Assembly: GCA_949825045.1 (NCBI GenBank) | Contig: OX463808.1 | Location: 23,249,674 to 23,313,673 of the forward strand | Direction of reading: 5' to 3' | Source of the DNA: Argyresthia goedartella | Taxonomy: Eukaryota > Arthropoda > Insecta > Lepidoptera > Argyresthiidae | Length of the DNA: 64,000 bases | Shown here: positions 47,401 through 62,400 of the stretch, piece after piece | Numbering within the stretch: position 1 is the stretch's first letter | Layout: each line of letters opens with the position of its first letter | Made by a program: the position numbers and the translations under genes | Notes under the pieces: model-generated | Database searches by the model: none | Told to the model about the DNA's origin: nothing | The model's input: the letters and a program-made list of their open reading frames with translations, nothing else

Positions 47401-50400
47401 ATCTGTGGTGAACTTTCCCTAATCCTTCACAATCCGTCATTATTTAAAAAAAAAGTTTACGTTGTTCGATTACTGTAAAAGTGTTAAAAATATAATTCAA
47501 TTATTATTATTTTAGAGCAATTTAAATTTTCCTTATAGTCGGTGTGAAAAGTTGTATGTGTCACTCAGGAGCAAAATTATTTTCGTCATGGGCGTTAACG
47601 CTTGAATCCTTCGTTACGCTCAGGATTCTAACTTTCCCTTCACTCTGGATTCAATGTACCGCCCTCGCCGTAAATACATAATTTTGCTCCCTTGTGACAC
47701 AAATAACTATTTCGTCACCGGATTTATAAATGTCTCAGGTTCGTTACCCGATTCCGTCAGTTCTGTTTAAGTCATTTCGATCATTTCCCTTTTTTGGAGT
47801 ACAGTTTGGATGTTTTGGTGCAGTATTATCAGTTTCGAGCCATTGTTAGTCTCGAAAAATCTTGTTATATGGGGAGGTATGGGCACTCTGCTACTTTTAT
47901 TTGACTCAGTAATACGGAATGGAACTCTTTAGTAAATAGTTTTGATCTAGTTTAGTTTTGGTTATTTTTTTTCTTTCGTCTATTTTATTATTGTTGACAA
48001 TCTGGAAATAATCAGATATGGTTCGCCTCTTTATGTGGTATTGTTTTTGTTTAGGAATCATGCGTTTGTTGACTTTAGGGTTTTTGAGATTTTGTTGTAT
48101 GTGAGCTATCCCCTGTCATATTCCAGTTGATCCACACATTTGTTAATGGAGGAGCAAATAAATCTCCATTAGCCTGTGAAATCTGATTGACAATTAAGAT
48201 CAACGAAAGTACATCCCGGTCTGTTGTTGCATATTAATTTCAATGGTACTTATTTTAGCTTCATTTTGATATTTACTGTTTCTTGCACTCATTTTCGTAG
48301 GGCTGCTATCATGTTGCCCAAAAGATAGAATAATTTTGTCGTCCTTCGCATAAGAATAGAGCTTTGTTGCCTTTCCGATTTCATCTGCTGTACCTCCAGA
48401 TGTGACATACGACGTGACTTCATATTTATTCTTCCCGGTGTGAGTATCACTGGGAAAACCTGCGAGTATGACCTGGGAAAGTTATTCGGTTTCTTGTTCT
48501 GAGAGATACACTTAAATATTAACAGTGCTTAAAATAACACCTGTACTGTTTTTGGTAACCGATTACCTAACTGTTCATTTTCGTAATATCCAAACAGTCT
48601 TCTTACATACCTACTGACTGTTTAAAGCAAAATATAAACCAAAAAAAAAATGTGAAACATTGAACAATTATACCAGATCAAGTGACAAGTTGGTTGTTTC
48701 ATTTAGCCTCGACTTAGTTACAGTGTTCCAAGATCAGCCAAGTGATATGTCAAGAAGTCCTTGATATTTTACACTGACAATCACATTGTAACACACTGAA
48801 GCTTTGCTAATAACGAAACAGTTTTGCTACATACTACCAAGCCCATTGTTACCAGTAACCAATCAGTAAATTAAAGGTTAACAAACTTTTTCCACCACTA
48901 GCTGAGCAGCAGCTTATTAACTAAGCAAACAGTAAAATCACCGGAAAATATTTAAACTTTTACATGGTATCGTTATTTTTTAATATATAGTTAGATGAAA
49001 TAAAATCAAATGGTGAGGTTAGGCGAACAAACTATTTGAGTATTAATTTAGATTGGATAGTTTTTTACATTAAACAGTTAGCATAGAAAAAGTTAAATGA
49101 TGAAGTTATTTTAACAAAAATAGTTAAGCTTCAAGTATCTCAACACAACTAAACGAACCTGATTTTGTTATTGGTAAGTAATAGTTCGCAAGTCTTTAAA
49201 TTAGGGTTTACTAGTAACAAAACTTTTGGTAACATTTTTTTCAGTGTAGTCCAGCGAGGGAGGATTGCAAAAAGTCCACTCTGCGGTCGAAGAGGCTGCA
49301 CTCTCCAGACAGCTCAAGCTGCCGCCTTTACGACGAAGACGCTAGGGAGCAAACGCTAACTATTTATAATAAATAGGGATATTATTATTGTGCCTCTGCC
49401 ACCGCGTATGGGAGAAGACGTGACGCTTGCAATGTATGCTATGATTATGAAATATGATTGCGTAATACTTTGAACTCGCGCGAGGCGACCACCAAACCTA
49501 CCTCAACTTATATAAGTTGATTTTGTTATCACAGTCACAGTCTTAACATATGTTAAGACTGTACTGTGATAACAAATTTGCATAGTAGTGGTACCTACCT
49601 GTACATCATCACCAGGCTCTGAGGTCCATCGAAGGGGCACCATGCGGTAGTAGGGCTCGATGAGTGGAGGCTCCTAAAACAAGAGTTTGGAATATTATTT
49701 TACTACATAAACTTACTTGGAGGTTGTGCAAATGTAGTGTTATCCACAATGATTTTTCCGGTGTGGGGAAACACAAAAGATGCAGAATAGGCTACAAAAG
49801 AAGAGGTACCTACCTATGCCATTTATAATCAGTCCAACAGACTTTTTTCACGCACACTAAAATATAACTAACACATACATAAATATACCTAAAAGCAATT
49901 TAATGGTTAAGGTGTACATAATATTCTGCGAATTTTGAGTGGATTTTAGGCGAATATATATATAGCCTAAATTCAAAATGAAGGACCTATTAACAGATTC
50001 GCGACACGATTCTGTTGCGATCAATATCAGCCAATTGACTGCAATTAAGGTCAACCTTGACAGATAGATTCTTCCCTTGAGCATGTGCTTCGTCACTATT
50101 TTCGAGGTACTCGCGCCGCTCCTCAAAAAGATCTTGAGGTGCTCAGTATTCATCTGAAATTGCCCCCTAATAACGAACTCTATTCTCACTCACTGATGAA
50201 TTGGCTGGTCGATTCTGGGGCGAACTGGCCCGCCCGCCTAACATAGCATTTGTTGTGGTACTCATTAAATAATTGCTAGCCATGTGATATTTGCTGGATG
50301 GCTTGCGCCGCCCCTATAACGGTTTATTTAAGGTATTTGGAACTCAACTAGACTCGAGTACTGGCAGCCATGTTTTTCCAGCGCGGCCCTTCGTAACAGA

Positions 50401-53400
50401 TCAGGTGCTCCCTTCCCGACTTGCGAGCCATGTGATCGAGGCGAATCATGTTAGTAGCTCATTTCTCAGCTTGCTAACCTTGTGATCGAGGCGCAACGTG
50501 TTAGCAGCTCTTTACTCAACTTAGTAACCTTGTGGTCGAGGCCGATAATGTTAGTAGCTCGTTACTCAACTTGCTAGCCATGTGATCGAGGCGACAGATG
50601 TTAGTAGCTCATTTCTCAGCTTGCTAAACTTGTGATCGAGGCGCAACGTGTTAGTAGCTCTTTACTCAACTTAGTAACCTTGTGATCAAGGCCGATAATG
50701 TTAGTAGCTCGTTACTCAACTTGCTAGCCATGTGATCAAGGCGGATCATGTTAGTAGCTCATTACTCAACTTGCTTGCCATTTCCTCGAGGCGGATAATA
50801 TTAGTAGCTCGTTACGCAACTTGCTAGCCATGTGATCGAGGCGGATCATGTTACTAGCTCATTACTCAACTTAGTAACCTTGTGAACTAGGCGGATTATG
50901 TTAGTAGTTAATTACTCAACATGCTAGCCATGTGATCGAGGCGAATCATTTTAGTACCTCATTACTCAACTTGCTATCCATGTGTAGGCAATTCGACCCC
51001 GGCTCATTTTTCGGGATTCAGATGTGAAATTATAGTTATGAAATCCCGGGATTTGCAGTAAAACGTTTATGGCGACCATTACTAGAACGCCAAAAACCGG
51101 CCGTGCAATGCAATACGGGTCGTGAAATATTATTAATATATGAATATTAATTTATTTTTGCAAAATACTATTTTAAATAATTAATAAATAATTAAAGTAC
51201 ATATTGATCTCACAAAAATATTTTCGTTAATTATGATTATAGTAATTATTATGTTTATGTATAATTGCAGTAGGTATAATAATTATTGTTACTTTGTAAG
51301 ACTGACAGCTGATTGAGTAAAACAAAATCACTTCACTACCTACCCACGTGAAAGGGTTTTTACCTACTGTTATAGTTTTATGGTTTATTGATTGTTTTTG
51401 ATATAATAAGTACCTATCGGTCTCAAGTTAAGGCTGCTAGTGTCAAATGCGCGAATGCAATTACATACGCCTGAATAAAAAATAAATTGTACATTTTACT
51501 CTTTTTTTTGAAAAATCTACAATCCCGCGATCCCGGGCAGCGCAGGCGAGAGCAGTAAGAACCGAGTACGTTGTTACCTTGCTCACGAGTCTCATAAGAC
51601 GTTTTCAACATACTTTGTGAAGAAAATTAAAAACAAGTCCCTAGGTAAGATAGAAGCACTCGACATTTTCACAAAAAAAAACATGAATGAAAAGTTTTAT
51701 TTATTGATAACTGGATGAAAAGGGCCCGCATTTTTTTTCGCTCTTCTACTCTGACTGCCAGAGGCAATGCAAAAGCCAAACAAATATTAAATGTTGTCAT
51801 AGTAAACGAAATACATCTCTGTTTTCTTAGTTTACTTGTAATTTGATGAAAATAGTCATCTTATTTTGACAATCACATGTTTTAATTAAACATACATACC
51901 TGTGACTGTGTGTGATAAAAATACATACCTGTGACTGCACATCGGTTTGAAAGGTTTAAATTCAATTGGAATAGCAAACTACCTATCAATTACTCTAATT
52001 ATTATTAGAGTAACCTAATGAGTCATATTGTATTTTTTTTACAAATTCAGCATTGCGTTCAATGCAGTATTTACTACCAGATCGATGGTGGTCTCAGACA
52101 AACTTAACTTTAGTAAGTGGGCCACAGTAGGTATACTTAAAATAGACAAAATTTATATGAATCATATAGTGAAAAACAATGGAATCATAGTGAAGAGTTC
52201 AAGAATAAAGTAAAAAAGACCCTAATGAGTCATATTGTATTTTTTTTACAAATTCAGCATTGCGTTCAATGCAGTATTTACTACCAGATCGATGGTGGTC
52301 TCAGACAAACTTAACTTTAGTAAGTGGGCCACAGTAGGTATACTTAAAATAGACAAAATTTATATGAATCATATAGTGAAAAACAATGGAATCATAGTGA
52401 AGAGTTCAAGGATAAAGTAAAAAAGTACTCAAAAATCTTTAGAAAAGTTTGTCAAATTGCAAAATCAAGTTATATCAGATCTAAAATAAGAAAAAGTGAT
52501 AAAAAAAATTAAATCAACTTGGGATATAATTAAAAGCGAGACTGACGAGACTTAATGAAACACAGTCAAATAGTACCTTTGTTTAAATCGGCTAGTACAT
52601 CTGACCCTTCTAACTTCAGACCGATATCGGAATTGCCTACATTTAGTAAAGTTTTTGAAAAAGTAATTTTAAATCAACTTCTTACTGACATTTCAACACC
52701 AACAACATGCTCCACTATAAACAATTTGGTTTTATACAAGGCAATTAAACTACTGATGCCGGTATTGGTATGATGCCTGGGAGGAATCGCATGATGCTCT
52801 AGGAGTATTTTGCAATTTATCTAAGGCTTTTGATTGCGTTGACCATGGGAGATTTATCAGGAAATTACATCACGATGGAATTAGGGATAACTCTTTAGAT
52901 CTTCTCTCTTCTTATTTAAATGACAGGATACAAAGAGTTGACATTAATGGAAAACGATCTCGAGGGTCTGTTGTTACTATGGGTGTACCGCAGGGTTCCA
53001 TACTCGGGCCATTTTTGGTTTATATTAATGACCTGCCACATCTTGTCAGAGATAATCATTAGATTGTACTTTTGTTTAAAATGAAACGACACAGTTTGAA
53101 CTTTGACGATGTGAAAAATGCAATCTCAAATGTAGTCAATTGGTTTAGTGCCTATAATCTTTTACTGAACAATAACAAATAATGTATTCGGTTAATACTC
53201 CCCAATGTTAAACAAGTCTCGGCTAATGTTAATGTTAAAGGTGAAACTTTAGAAACTGTAGATAGCACGGTATTCCTAGGAATTACCTTAGATAATAAGC
53301 TTCAATGGGGCCACATACTAGATAAGCTATCGAAAAAACTCATTCCGCAGTTTATGCAGTCAAAAAATCCGTCTTTTTACGGACGTGGAAACAGCTAGAC

Positions 53401-56400
53401 TAGTTTACTTCAGCTACTTCCATCATAGCATTGTCTTACGGCATACTGCTGTGGGGGAACGCTGCAGACATTAACATAATATTTGTGCTGCAAAAGAGGG
53501 CTGTTCAATCTGTTTCTACAGATATTTCATGAAATATTTGCGGAGACAGATATTCTTTAATAACAATGTTTGTGACAAAGTTTCGCCGTTCCTAAAACGC
53601 TCGCTAAAACAAAAGAGCTGAGTGTTTTAGCGATGCGGTCAAGGCTCACACCAGTGTACTTAATAAACCGATCTACAACTTGCGAATCAGAGAAATAGCG
53701 CAATATTAATACCAACTGTTCGCGACCGCTGATATCTGGCGTTTCGTCAATCATTACGGCGACGAAATCCGCGTCCTTTATTTCTCTCTTAATCTCGCTG
53801 GTCATCAAGGATGCCAAACAAGAAACTAAGTCATTTTGAACCCTATTGGACAGCCCCGTAAATGAATTGGTGGCCGTTTGCAAATGTTGTTCTAAGACGC
53901 CGTCATATTTTGACAACAATTCGACCATTTCTAAGAAATTACCTTTTTTCTGTGACGACGACGACTCGTCATGACCCTGAAAAGGTAATTCTTGTTGGCT
54001 AAAAAACATACTATGTCAATTAGACGTTGAAATATGTTCCTATTTCTGTCAACTTTTGCGTTATGTCTATCGATATCTATTCTAAGCTGATTGTTTAATT
54101 GCGTTTCAATCCTAGAATTACCGAAAGTACGAAGTTTTAAAGATGACGCTAGGTGCTTTTCCGATGACTCATGTTTTTTTGCGGCATTTTTTATTTTTTT
54201 TTTTTTTTAATTTATTTATCAAATTACAGAGTTTTAAATACTTATCTAACTTAATGCACTACTTAAACCACTAAGGTTTGTATGTAGCACAAAATTAGTC
54301 TAGTGTATTATGTAGGTGGGTCGATAAAAACAATATGTATAAGCATGAAGTCAGTTGCTGGCTAAAAGGCAAAATACAGTTTGTGTACGACTATGGAAGT
54401 AATGATATAAAGTGTGATTTTAATTTGTGATTGATATTTTTGGGATGGATTGATGATTTGAGTTCCGGACAGAGACCGTTAAGAAGACGAGGAATTAGAT
54501 AGCTAATTCGACGTTTCCCGTAAAAGTTATTTGCTCCTAAGGTCATCAGCTTTTTTTTCGTACAGCTTCTAGTGCCGATTTTATGTGATAACAAGATTAT
54601 TGGCAAGATTATTTAAATCTATGTAACCGGTGTCACTCCAAACATTCAGATTTGTTTCAAATAAGACACATTGAAAACAAAATAACCTATTGCTGTGAGC
54701 ACAGCCGGCTAGCCAAATATATTTATCGTAGGAACTACAATGAAACTGTCTAGTAGTATTCCCTTTCATTTGTGATATTTTTATAGCCGGAGTACACCGC
54801 CCTTTTGCAATTATCCTTTCTTTCAACGCAAAGGAAAAGTTATGAAATTTGCCTTTTTTTACCTTATCTAAACACACATCCTCTTTACACATCGCACAGG
54901 TATACACATCCATCCTAAACTCAGTTTTCCACTCACCTCTTACACTCAAAACAACTCACAACTACACAAAAGAATAAACAAGATTATCAATTCACAACTC
55001 TGCATCCGACGCGAAACGAAAACTTTCAGTAATGGCGGACAATCAATCAGCTTATTTACAATAGGAAAACCGAAAACCACCCGAAAACTATGCGCTAATA
55101 ACCAAACAAACTGAAATGAACGTTCGCTCCGAGTACTATTTGTGGTGGTCGTATGTCTTCGTAAATAATTCGGGTGTTTCGCTCGGTGCAACCAATTGTT
55201 TGATTTGATTTAAATTGTGTGAGTCGGTGGGACAATTATTGGTGAGAATGTCAAATAGCGCATGTTCACTGCGCGGCATGCATTGTTTCATTTAATAGTC
55301 CCTATAGTAAATACGCATTGGATTCGACACGTCATCTTGTTCTCAAGGCAGGCGAGCTATTATCTGGTATTATGCCCCATAGACGCTGGCATCGAATTTT
55401 TCGTGGTACAGGCCTCGCTCAATACGATTTGGAAATATTTTAAAGGCTTGAGATACATGTGCCTTTGGGGTCAACGTACTTACGTACGATCGCCTGCGGG
55501 ACTCAGTGGAACGTCGTCGCGGAGCGCGGGAACTGCGGGGCACGGCTTCGAGCGTTTTGAATTCGCACGGGCGGGTTTTGTTGTTTGTTTTGTGTGTGAA
55601 TCAATAGTTTTATAAGGTGGAAATTTGGCTAGGACAAGCAGTGCCTCCAAGCCTCTATAATATGTTCGCCTCTGCCTAGTAGTATGTATAGCTAGTTTAT
55701 TCCTATTTCTAGTGTTGACAATGTGCCTGTCGCTAATCTTAGGAAATTTATCAATATTTTTGTGGACACACATTAGGTTTTCATTAATATACTGACACGG
55801 CACTGTCATAATGTTAATTTCCTTAAATTTACAACGCATTGACTCTCTGGGACCCACATTGTAGATTGCACGAACAGCCCTCTTTTGCAGCACAAATATT
55901 ATGTTAATGTCTGCAGCGTTCCCCCACAGCAGTAGGCCGTAAGACATAATGCAATGCTCCGATAAATACTACAAAACTGTTAAGGTGGTGGCTGCAACTT
56001 CAAGAGTTTCAGTTTGACATTGAATATAGACAAGGGACAAAGATGTGTCACGTCGACGCCCTAAGTCGCCCTACGACAACAACTAATAATAATGAGCATC
56101 AACTATCAACTGAAAATGCAGAGTGTGGGTTTTGGCCAAATGTCGTGCACATAGAACCGGAAAATTGGTTGTTAACGTTACAGTTAGGGGATCATGAAAT
56201 GCGAAGGACTAGAGATATTTTGATTTCTAAAGATAAGGTTGGGGAAATACTCTCTATAAAAAGAGATTATGTCATACAAAACAACCAGTTGTATAGGTAT
56301 ATTGACGAACAAAAGAAGGAACTACGTTGGGTAGTACCAAAGGGAGCACGGTGGCAGATATGCAGACTCAATCATGACGACATAGGCCATTTTGCTTTTG

Positions 56401-59400
56401 TCAAGACTTCAATTCAATTGTCAATTGTAAGACGGGCTGGTTTCCGCAACTCGACGACGAAAGCGCCTATTTTGCGTGTGGGTGGGAATGCGACATCATT
56501 CGAGCCAACCCAACTCCTCCAGGAACGCCAGTAGGCCCTTTACGTTACCGACTATCCCTGGAAGGTCCCTCGATTGACCGAGGTGTTTAGCCCTGTAGTC
56601 CGCTACTCCTGTGCACTCCATGAGGACGTGAGCAGCCGTTTCTTCTGCCTCCAAGCAGGCTCTGCAAAGGGGGCTGTCGGTAACACCTAGGACATATAGA
56701 TGTTTATTAAAGAAACCATGGCCAGTAAGTGCTGCAGTTACCAGTCGCATGCGCGGCCTACTAAGTCGAAGCAAGGTCTTAGCCAGCCTAGCGCTAGGGG
56801 ACGGCAAGGCCAGCTTAGCCTGCCTGCACTCCTCATGGTTTGTCCAAAGAGTGGCATGATCATTCCTGGTCGACTCTCTCAGAAATGAGCGTACCATCTT
56901 GAAGGGAAGAGGGATGATAGGTTCGGGACCATACGCTGTCAAGCTAGATCCTTTACGCGCCAACTCATCCGCTGCATCGTTACCTCTTGATCCGCTGTGT
57001 CCTTTTATCCATTGAAGGATTACGCGGTTGTGTTGACATACCTCCATTAGTCGTTTGTGACACTCGTAGATTAGCCCTGAGTTAATAGTGTTGCTATTTA
57101 GGGCTTGTAGGACGGCCATGCTATCCGAGAGGATTCGAATGGAGGAATCTCTTACCTTTCTCGATGCTATGGCATTAGCGGCCGAGATGATGCCCATGCA
57201 TTCAGCTTGAAAGACAGTATTATGGGCACCCAGTGGAATGGCTATCTTGATGTTTAGGTCCTCCGAGAAGGTGCCTGAACCAGTGCCTGCTTCAGTTTTT
57301 GAACCATCGGTAAAAATTCTGAGCTCTTTAACGTCGAGCCCCTCAACCCGATGGTCTTCATGTAACTGTATATTGTATTTTTTGTCAAAAACAAATTGTT
57401 TAGGGATTCTGTCACTGCAAGCCATAGAGATGGGAATTTTCTTGTAAACTTCCCCTAGGATGGCGGTGTGTGAGGTCCTGTTTTTCCTCCAAAGTCCTAA
57501 GGTGTCGAGTCTCACCGCAGATGACGCGGCCTCCTGCTTAATATACAGCTGGAGTGGCGGAAGACACAGCATGGCCTCCATTGCTGCTGTTGGAGTAGTT
57601 CTCATACTACCTGTGATAGCCATGCAGGCCAGCCTTTGGAAGCTTTGGAGTTTGCTTACCATTGTGGTTAGTTTGGTCCTGGTCCACCACACCACAGCTC
57701 CGTAGCAGACAAGAGGACGGATCACCGTTACGTACAGCCAAAGAATGATGTTGGGAGAAAGTCCCCACTTTTTCCCCACCATTCTCCGACACTGCCAGAA
57801 AGCAATACTCGCCTTCTTTAGTTTGTTGTCGATGTGGCTACTCCAGTTGAGCTTGCTGTCCAAGGTTATGCCCAGGTACTTCACCTCAGTTGCTAGCTGG
57901 AGTTCCGTTCCAAAGAGCTTAGGTAGGGTATACCTACCAAGAGCCCTATTGTTAGTGAACATGACCATTACCGTTTTTGTTGGGTTAACCGCCAGGTCAT
58001 ATTCTAAACACCAGCGCTCCACGATGCGAAGAGCTGTTTGTTTAAGGTTGCATACTGTGCTCGCAAATTTACCTGTGATGAGGATTACCAAATCGTCGGC
58101 GTATCCTACGGTGTAGTATCCATTAGCGTTAAGCTTGGTAATCAGGTCGTTAATGACCAGATTCCACAGAAGCGGGGAGAGCACTCCTCCCTGCGGGCAT
58201 CCCCGCACTACCTCCGCCGACAGGGACTCTCCAGCTAGACGCACGATACGTTTGTTAAGCATGTTTGTGACCCAGTTGTTTACAGCTGTTGACACCCCAT
58301 GCCTTGTTAGAGATGCACTTATACTGCTATGCTGCGTCTTGTCAAAGGCACCTTCTATATCAATAAAAGTTCCAAGACAGATGCATTTGTTTTGAATCGC
58401 CTCTTCAATTGTGGATACAACTGCATGGAGAGCCGATTCAGTAGACTTATCCAAACTATATGCATGCTGATTCTTGTGTAAGGGTATATGTTTTAACGCT
58501 CCATCTCTCAGGTGTCTCTCGCACAAACGTTCGAGAGTTTTAAGCAAGAACGAGGTGAGACTAATCGGCCTGAAAGATTTAGCGTTAGTGTAGTCGCTCC
58601 TTCCTGGCTTCGGTATGAAAATTACGTTTACTACTCTCCACCTTTTGGGAACGTATCCGAATCTAAGACATGCTTTCATGATTCGGACCATTATATTGAT
58701 GACGGGTTCCCCACCCCACTGTAGAAGTGCTGGGAAGATTCCATCTGGTCCTGCTGATTTAAAAGGTTTAAAGCTATTAATGGCCCATCTCACCTTGTCA
58801 GCAGTGATAATATTATTAGTTATGTCTAAGTGGTCGACAGCTTCATGGTGAACCTCTTCCGGCCACACAATCTCTTGAATAGTTCTACTTCCGGGAAAGT
58901 GAGTTTCCAACAAGAGACTGTGTGTTTCTGTGGTGGAAGAGGTATATGTTCCATCGGGTTTTTTAAGCGACCCTAGCCTGGAGTTGCCTTGTTGAGCTAG
59001 TATTTGCCTTACCCGATTTGCTTGATCAACGGTTTCAATGTCGCTGCAGAATTTCCTCCATGAGTTGCTGCTTTTGAACCGTAGTCGTTTCTTGTACTTG
59101 GATTTGGCATCTTTATAGTTGTCCCAATCCTCATCAGCACGACAAGACTTATGATCGCATCAAGAAAACTTATTGGTTTCCCAAAATGCGACACTTTATA
59201 AAGAAATATTTAAAAGCATGTTTAAATTGCGCGTACCATGCTGATAACAACCACGCAAAAGGATTTTTAAACCCCATTGAAAAGACTCCTATACCAATGC
59301 ATACACTGCATATCGATCGCCTTGGCCCATTTGTCCGTAGTAAAATATATACGCATATCTATTAATCAATGTCGACGCTTTCACCAAATATGCGTTTAAA

Positions 59401-62400
59401 ACCAGTAAGAGACACTAAGACTAAAAATGTTATAAGGGTAATGCAGGATTTGTTTTACACCTTTAGAATACCAAATCGAATAATTTGTGACCGTGGTAGT
59501 AGCTTTACATCGAACTTGTTTCAAAGCTTTTGTTCTGAAAAGAAAATAAAATTGATTTTCAACGCAGTGGCCTGCCCGAGAGCAAACGGGCAGGTTGAAC
59601 GATAAAACCGGACTATATTGAAATCACTCAGTATACAAACTCATAACTTAGATGAAAGGAGTTGGGACGAGTACGTTGGAGTAGTGCAATGGGGTATGAA
59701 TAATACATTACATAAGTCTATAGGAAAAACTCCTGCGGAAATGTTATTCGGAGTTTCTATGAATTGTGAAATAAGTGGGAATTTTGACAGTGTATTAGAC
59801 ATAACTCGATCAAATGTATATAGAAGATATAGAAGTGTGATATAGAAGAAATAAGACAAAATGCTATTAAAAATATTTAAAAAAGTCAGAAAGAACAGAA
59901 AATTAATTTTGACAAAAATCGTAAACCCCCCACTATTTACAAAGAAGGAGATTTGGTGAAAATAACCAAAGTCTCCTTTGACAACGACGGCAAAAGTAAA
60001 AAATTGGTTGAGAAGTATTTAGGACCTTATAGGGATTCCAGGGTCTTAGGCAATGATAGGTACCGTATAACTGAAATCGATGGATTTTATAACAAAACAA
60101 AGAGAAGGTACCGAGGAACTATTGCTGCGGACCGATTGCAACCTTGGATACATTTAGCTGCATTAAGTGTAGACGAAATGTAGAATAATTTTTAATAATG
60201 ATCGTTAAAGATTCCATTGTGTATCATAACACGATTTATATTCTGTTGGTCAAAGGTCACCTAAAGAGAGCCAATGCTAATGTGTAGTAAGTGTTACTAT
60301 GGATACTGTAGTTGTGATAAAATATTTTTCAGGAGTGGCGCTGCGGATACAGTGCGGCTGGAGGTCACGGACTCTGTGACTGCCACTCCACCAGACCCAC
60401 AAGGCTGCGGATACTGCGGCTGAGGGTCACGAAAGATGCGACTGCCACTACGAGATCCATGGGTACTGGTTATTTACACTACGCTGCGGCAAGAAGTTGT
60501 GGATACTGCGACATTAATTTTCTAAACCTGCGGATACTGCAGTCGTCGGTCAGATATAGATTTATAAAATCGGATGTTTACTGCGGAGGCTGCGCAGGCT
60601 CACGCTCTCTTATTAAAATAGGTATAACGTGAAGATTATTGATATACCTACGTTCAGATAGTTATCTTACGTTATCTTTGTTATTTAATTTATAAAGGTA
60701 TGATGATATTTATTTTTGTAGGCGTTTTTTTTATATATATTTATACCTAGGTAAAACAGACATAATTTCATTTTATTTATACCTGTGAAATGTCAAAATT
60801 ACTCAGATTAATAATTAGATAAACGTTAACTAGGATTGACAAATTGGTAGTTAATATAATATATATGTTTATGATTAACACAAGGAAAGGCCTAGTGTAA
60901 GGTTAAGGTTGCGTGTATGAGGACATTACACGCGTCAGGATGGACGAGTGTAAGGCTTTTGAAAAAACTAGCGCCATCTATCAAGAGTTTGTTATATAAT
61001 ATTGTAGAAATGCGTAGTTAGTTCAATGTTGGAAATACATATGGCGGTCGATCGCCTTTAAATTCCAGATGGTTTTAACTCAAAGTAGAACTTTATTCAC
61101 TATAATTGCAATAAGTTGTTTTATATAGAAATCAAATGAGTATTATTTTATTTAGATTATTTTATGATGTTATAAAGTCTATTTCTAGTTGAACTGTGTG
61201 ATCTAAAATATAAAGTGTGTATACGGTGTAGACCAGTAACTAATCAGAGCACTGAGTTTCGAAAGGAAATGAAACGAACCAATAAGAATGACTCGCGGAG
61301 TTTTACATTGTGGGTTGGCGATCATGCCTTGAGTAGGACTTTTTGGTGGGCATAGAAAATATAAAAGTGATCGGTCGAGATGAAAGGGCCCTCTTTTGGT
61401 TACTGGTCGTCGAGTGAAATGTAAGTTAAAACTCAAATTATATTTTCAGAAGTGTGTTAATTATTCTTTTTGTGTTAGATGTTTTCTGATAGTAACTTGC
61501 CTGAGTTGGGTAATATCGATATTACCCCTATTGTAAGCAAGGAAATAAAGACTGAAATGTAACGATATTACGTGTTATTTCCTGCTATAACCTCCGATAT
61601 CCCAAGAATAGATAGGTAATGGCACACTTACCACACTTGTACGGTAATGTTTATCACCGCACGCGTTTATAATAGCCACTTTAAGAGCAAATGTGTTGAA
61701 AAATAAGTTACGGAATTAGGGACACCCTAACAATGGATCAGGTCAGGACAGTACATAATTTTGTCATTACTTAATTGCTAATAAAATAAATCAGTGACTC
61801 ATTTCTCAAAACTGTTATGATTCTTAATTAGCTCATAATATCTGATTACTGAATTGATACTTTCTATTCCCTTTATGTAAGTGAAAAGGGATAGCCACAA
61901 CCATAATAGGTATGAAACTAGCCTAAGGGGTTTAAACTTTTTTCTATGGAAGCCTGGCGTATCTACCGGCCAATTATATATTTTATCTACACACGTATCA
62001 TATTCCCTCCTTACTGCGTTTAAAAACCGCACGTTAGTGATATACTACTTGGTATAAAAATCATTTATCTGAATATTGATACATTATGACTATAATGTAT
62101 CAATATTTCGAAATATTATGACATTCAAATTTCGAACGCCGCCGCCCGCCCGCGTGCCGCCCCTAGTTTGTCTATGAAGTTGGTACTACTGAAAAAGCTC
62201 ACAAGTGCAGAGCAATGATCAATGCCACAATGCCGGTCGAACATGCGGTTGCTGAACACATCAAAGAGCTTATGATATGTGTGTAGATAAACTAGTGTAT
62301 GTAACTGAACATAATTAGGCATTAAAACTCTCGCGTATTATTAGGAAACTCGCCGCGAGTTTTAATATCCTTCATTATGTATCAGTCACATAAACTACTA

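Noticed and set aside
50420..50984. CRISPR-like array
   Set aside because: Units are contiguous 50-bp tandem copies without unique spacers, in a eukaryotic intron.
57745..58238. Plus-strand frames of 123 and 66 codons
   Set aside because: Shadows of the LINE L reverse transcriptase on the minus strand.
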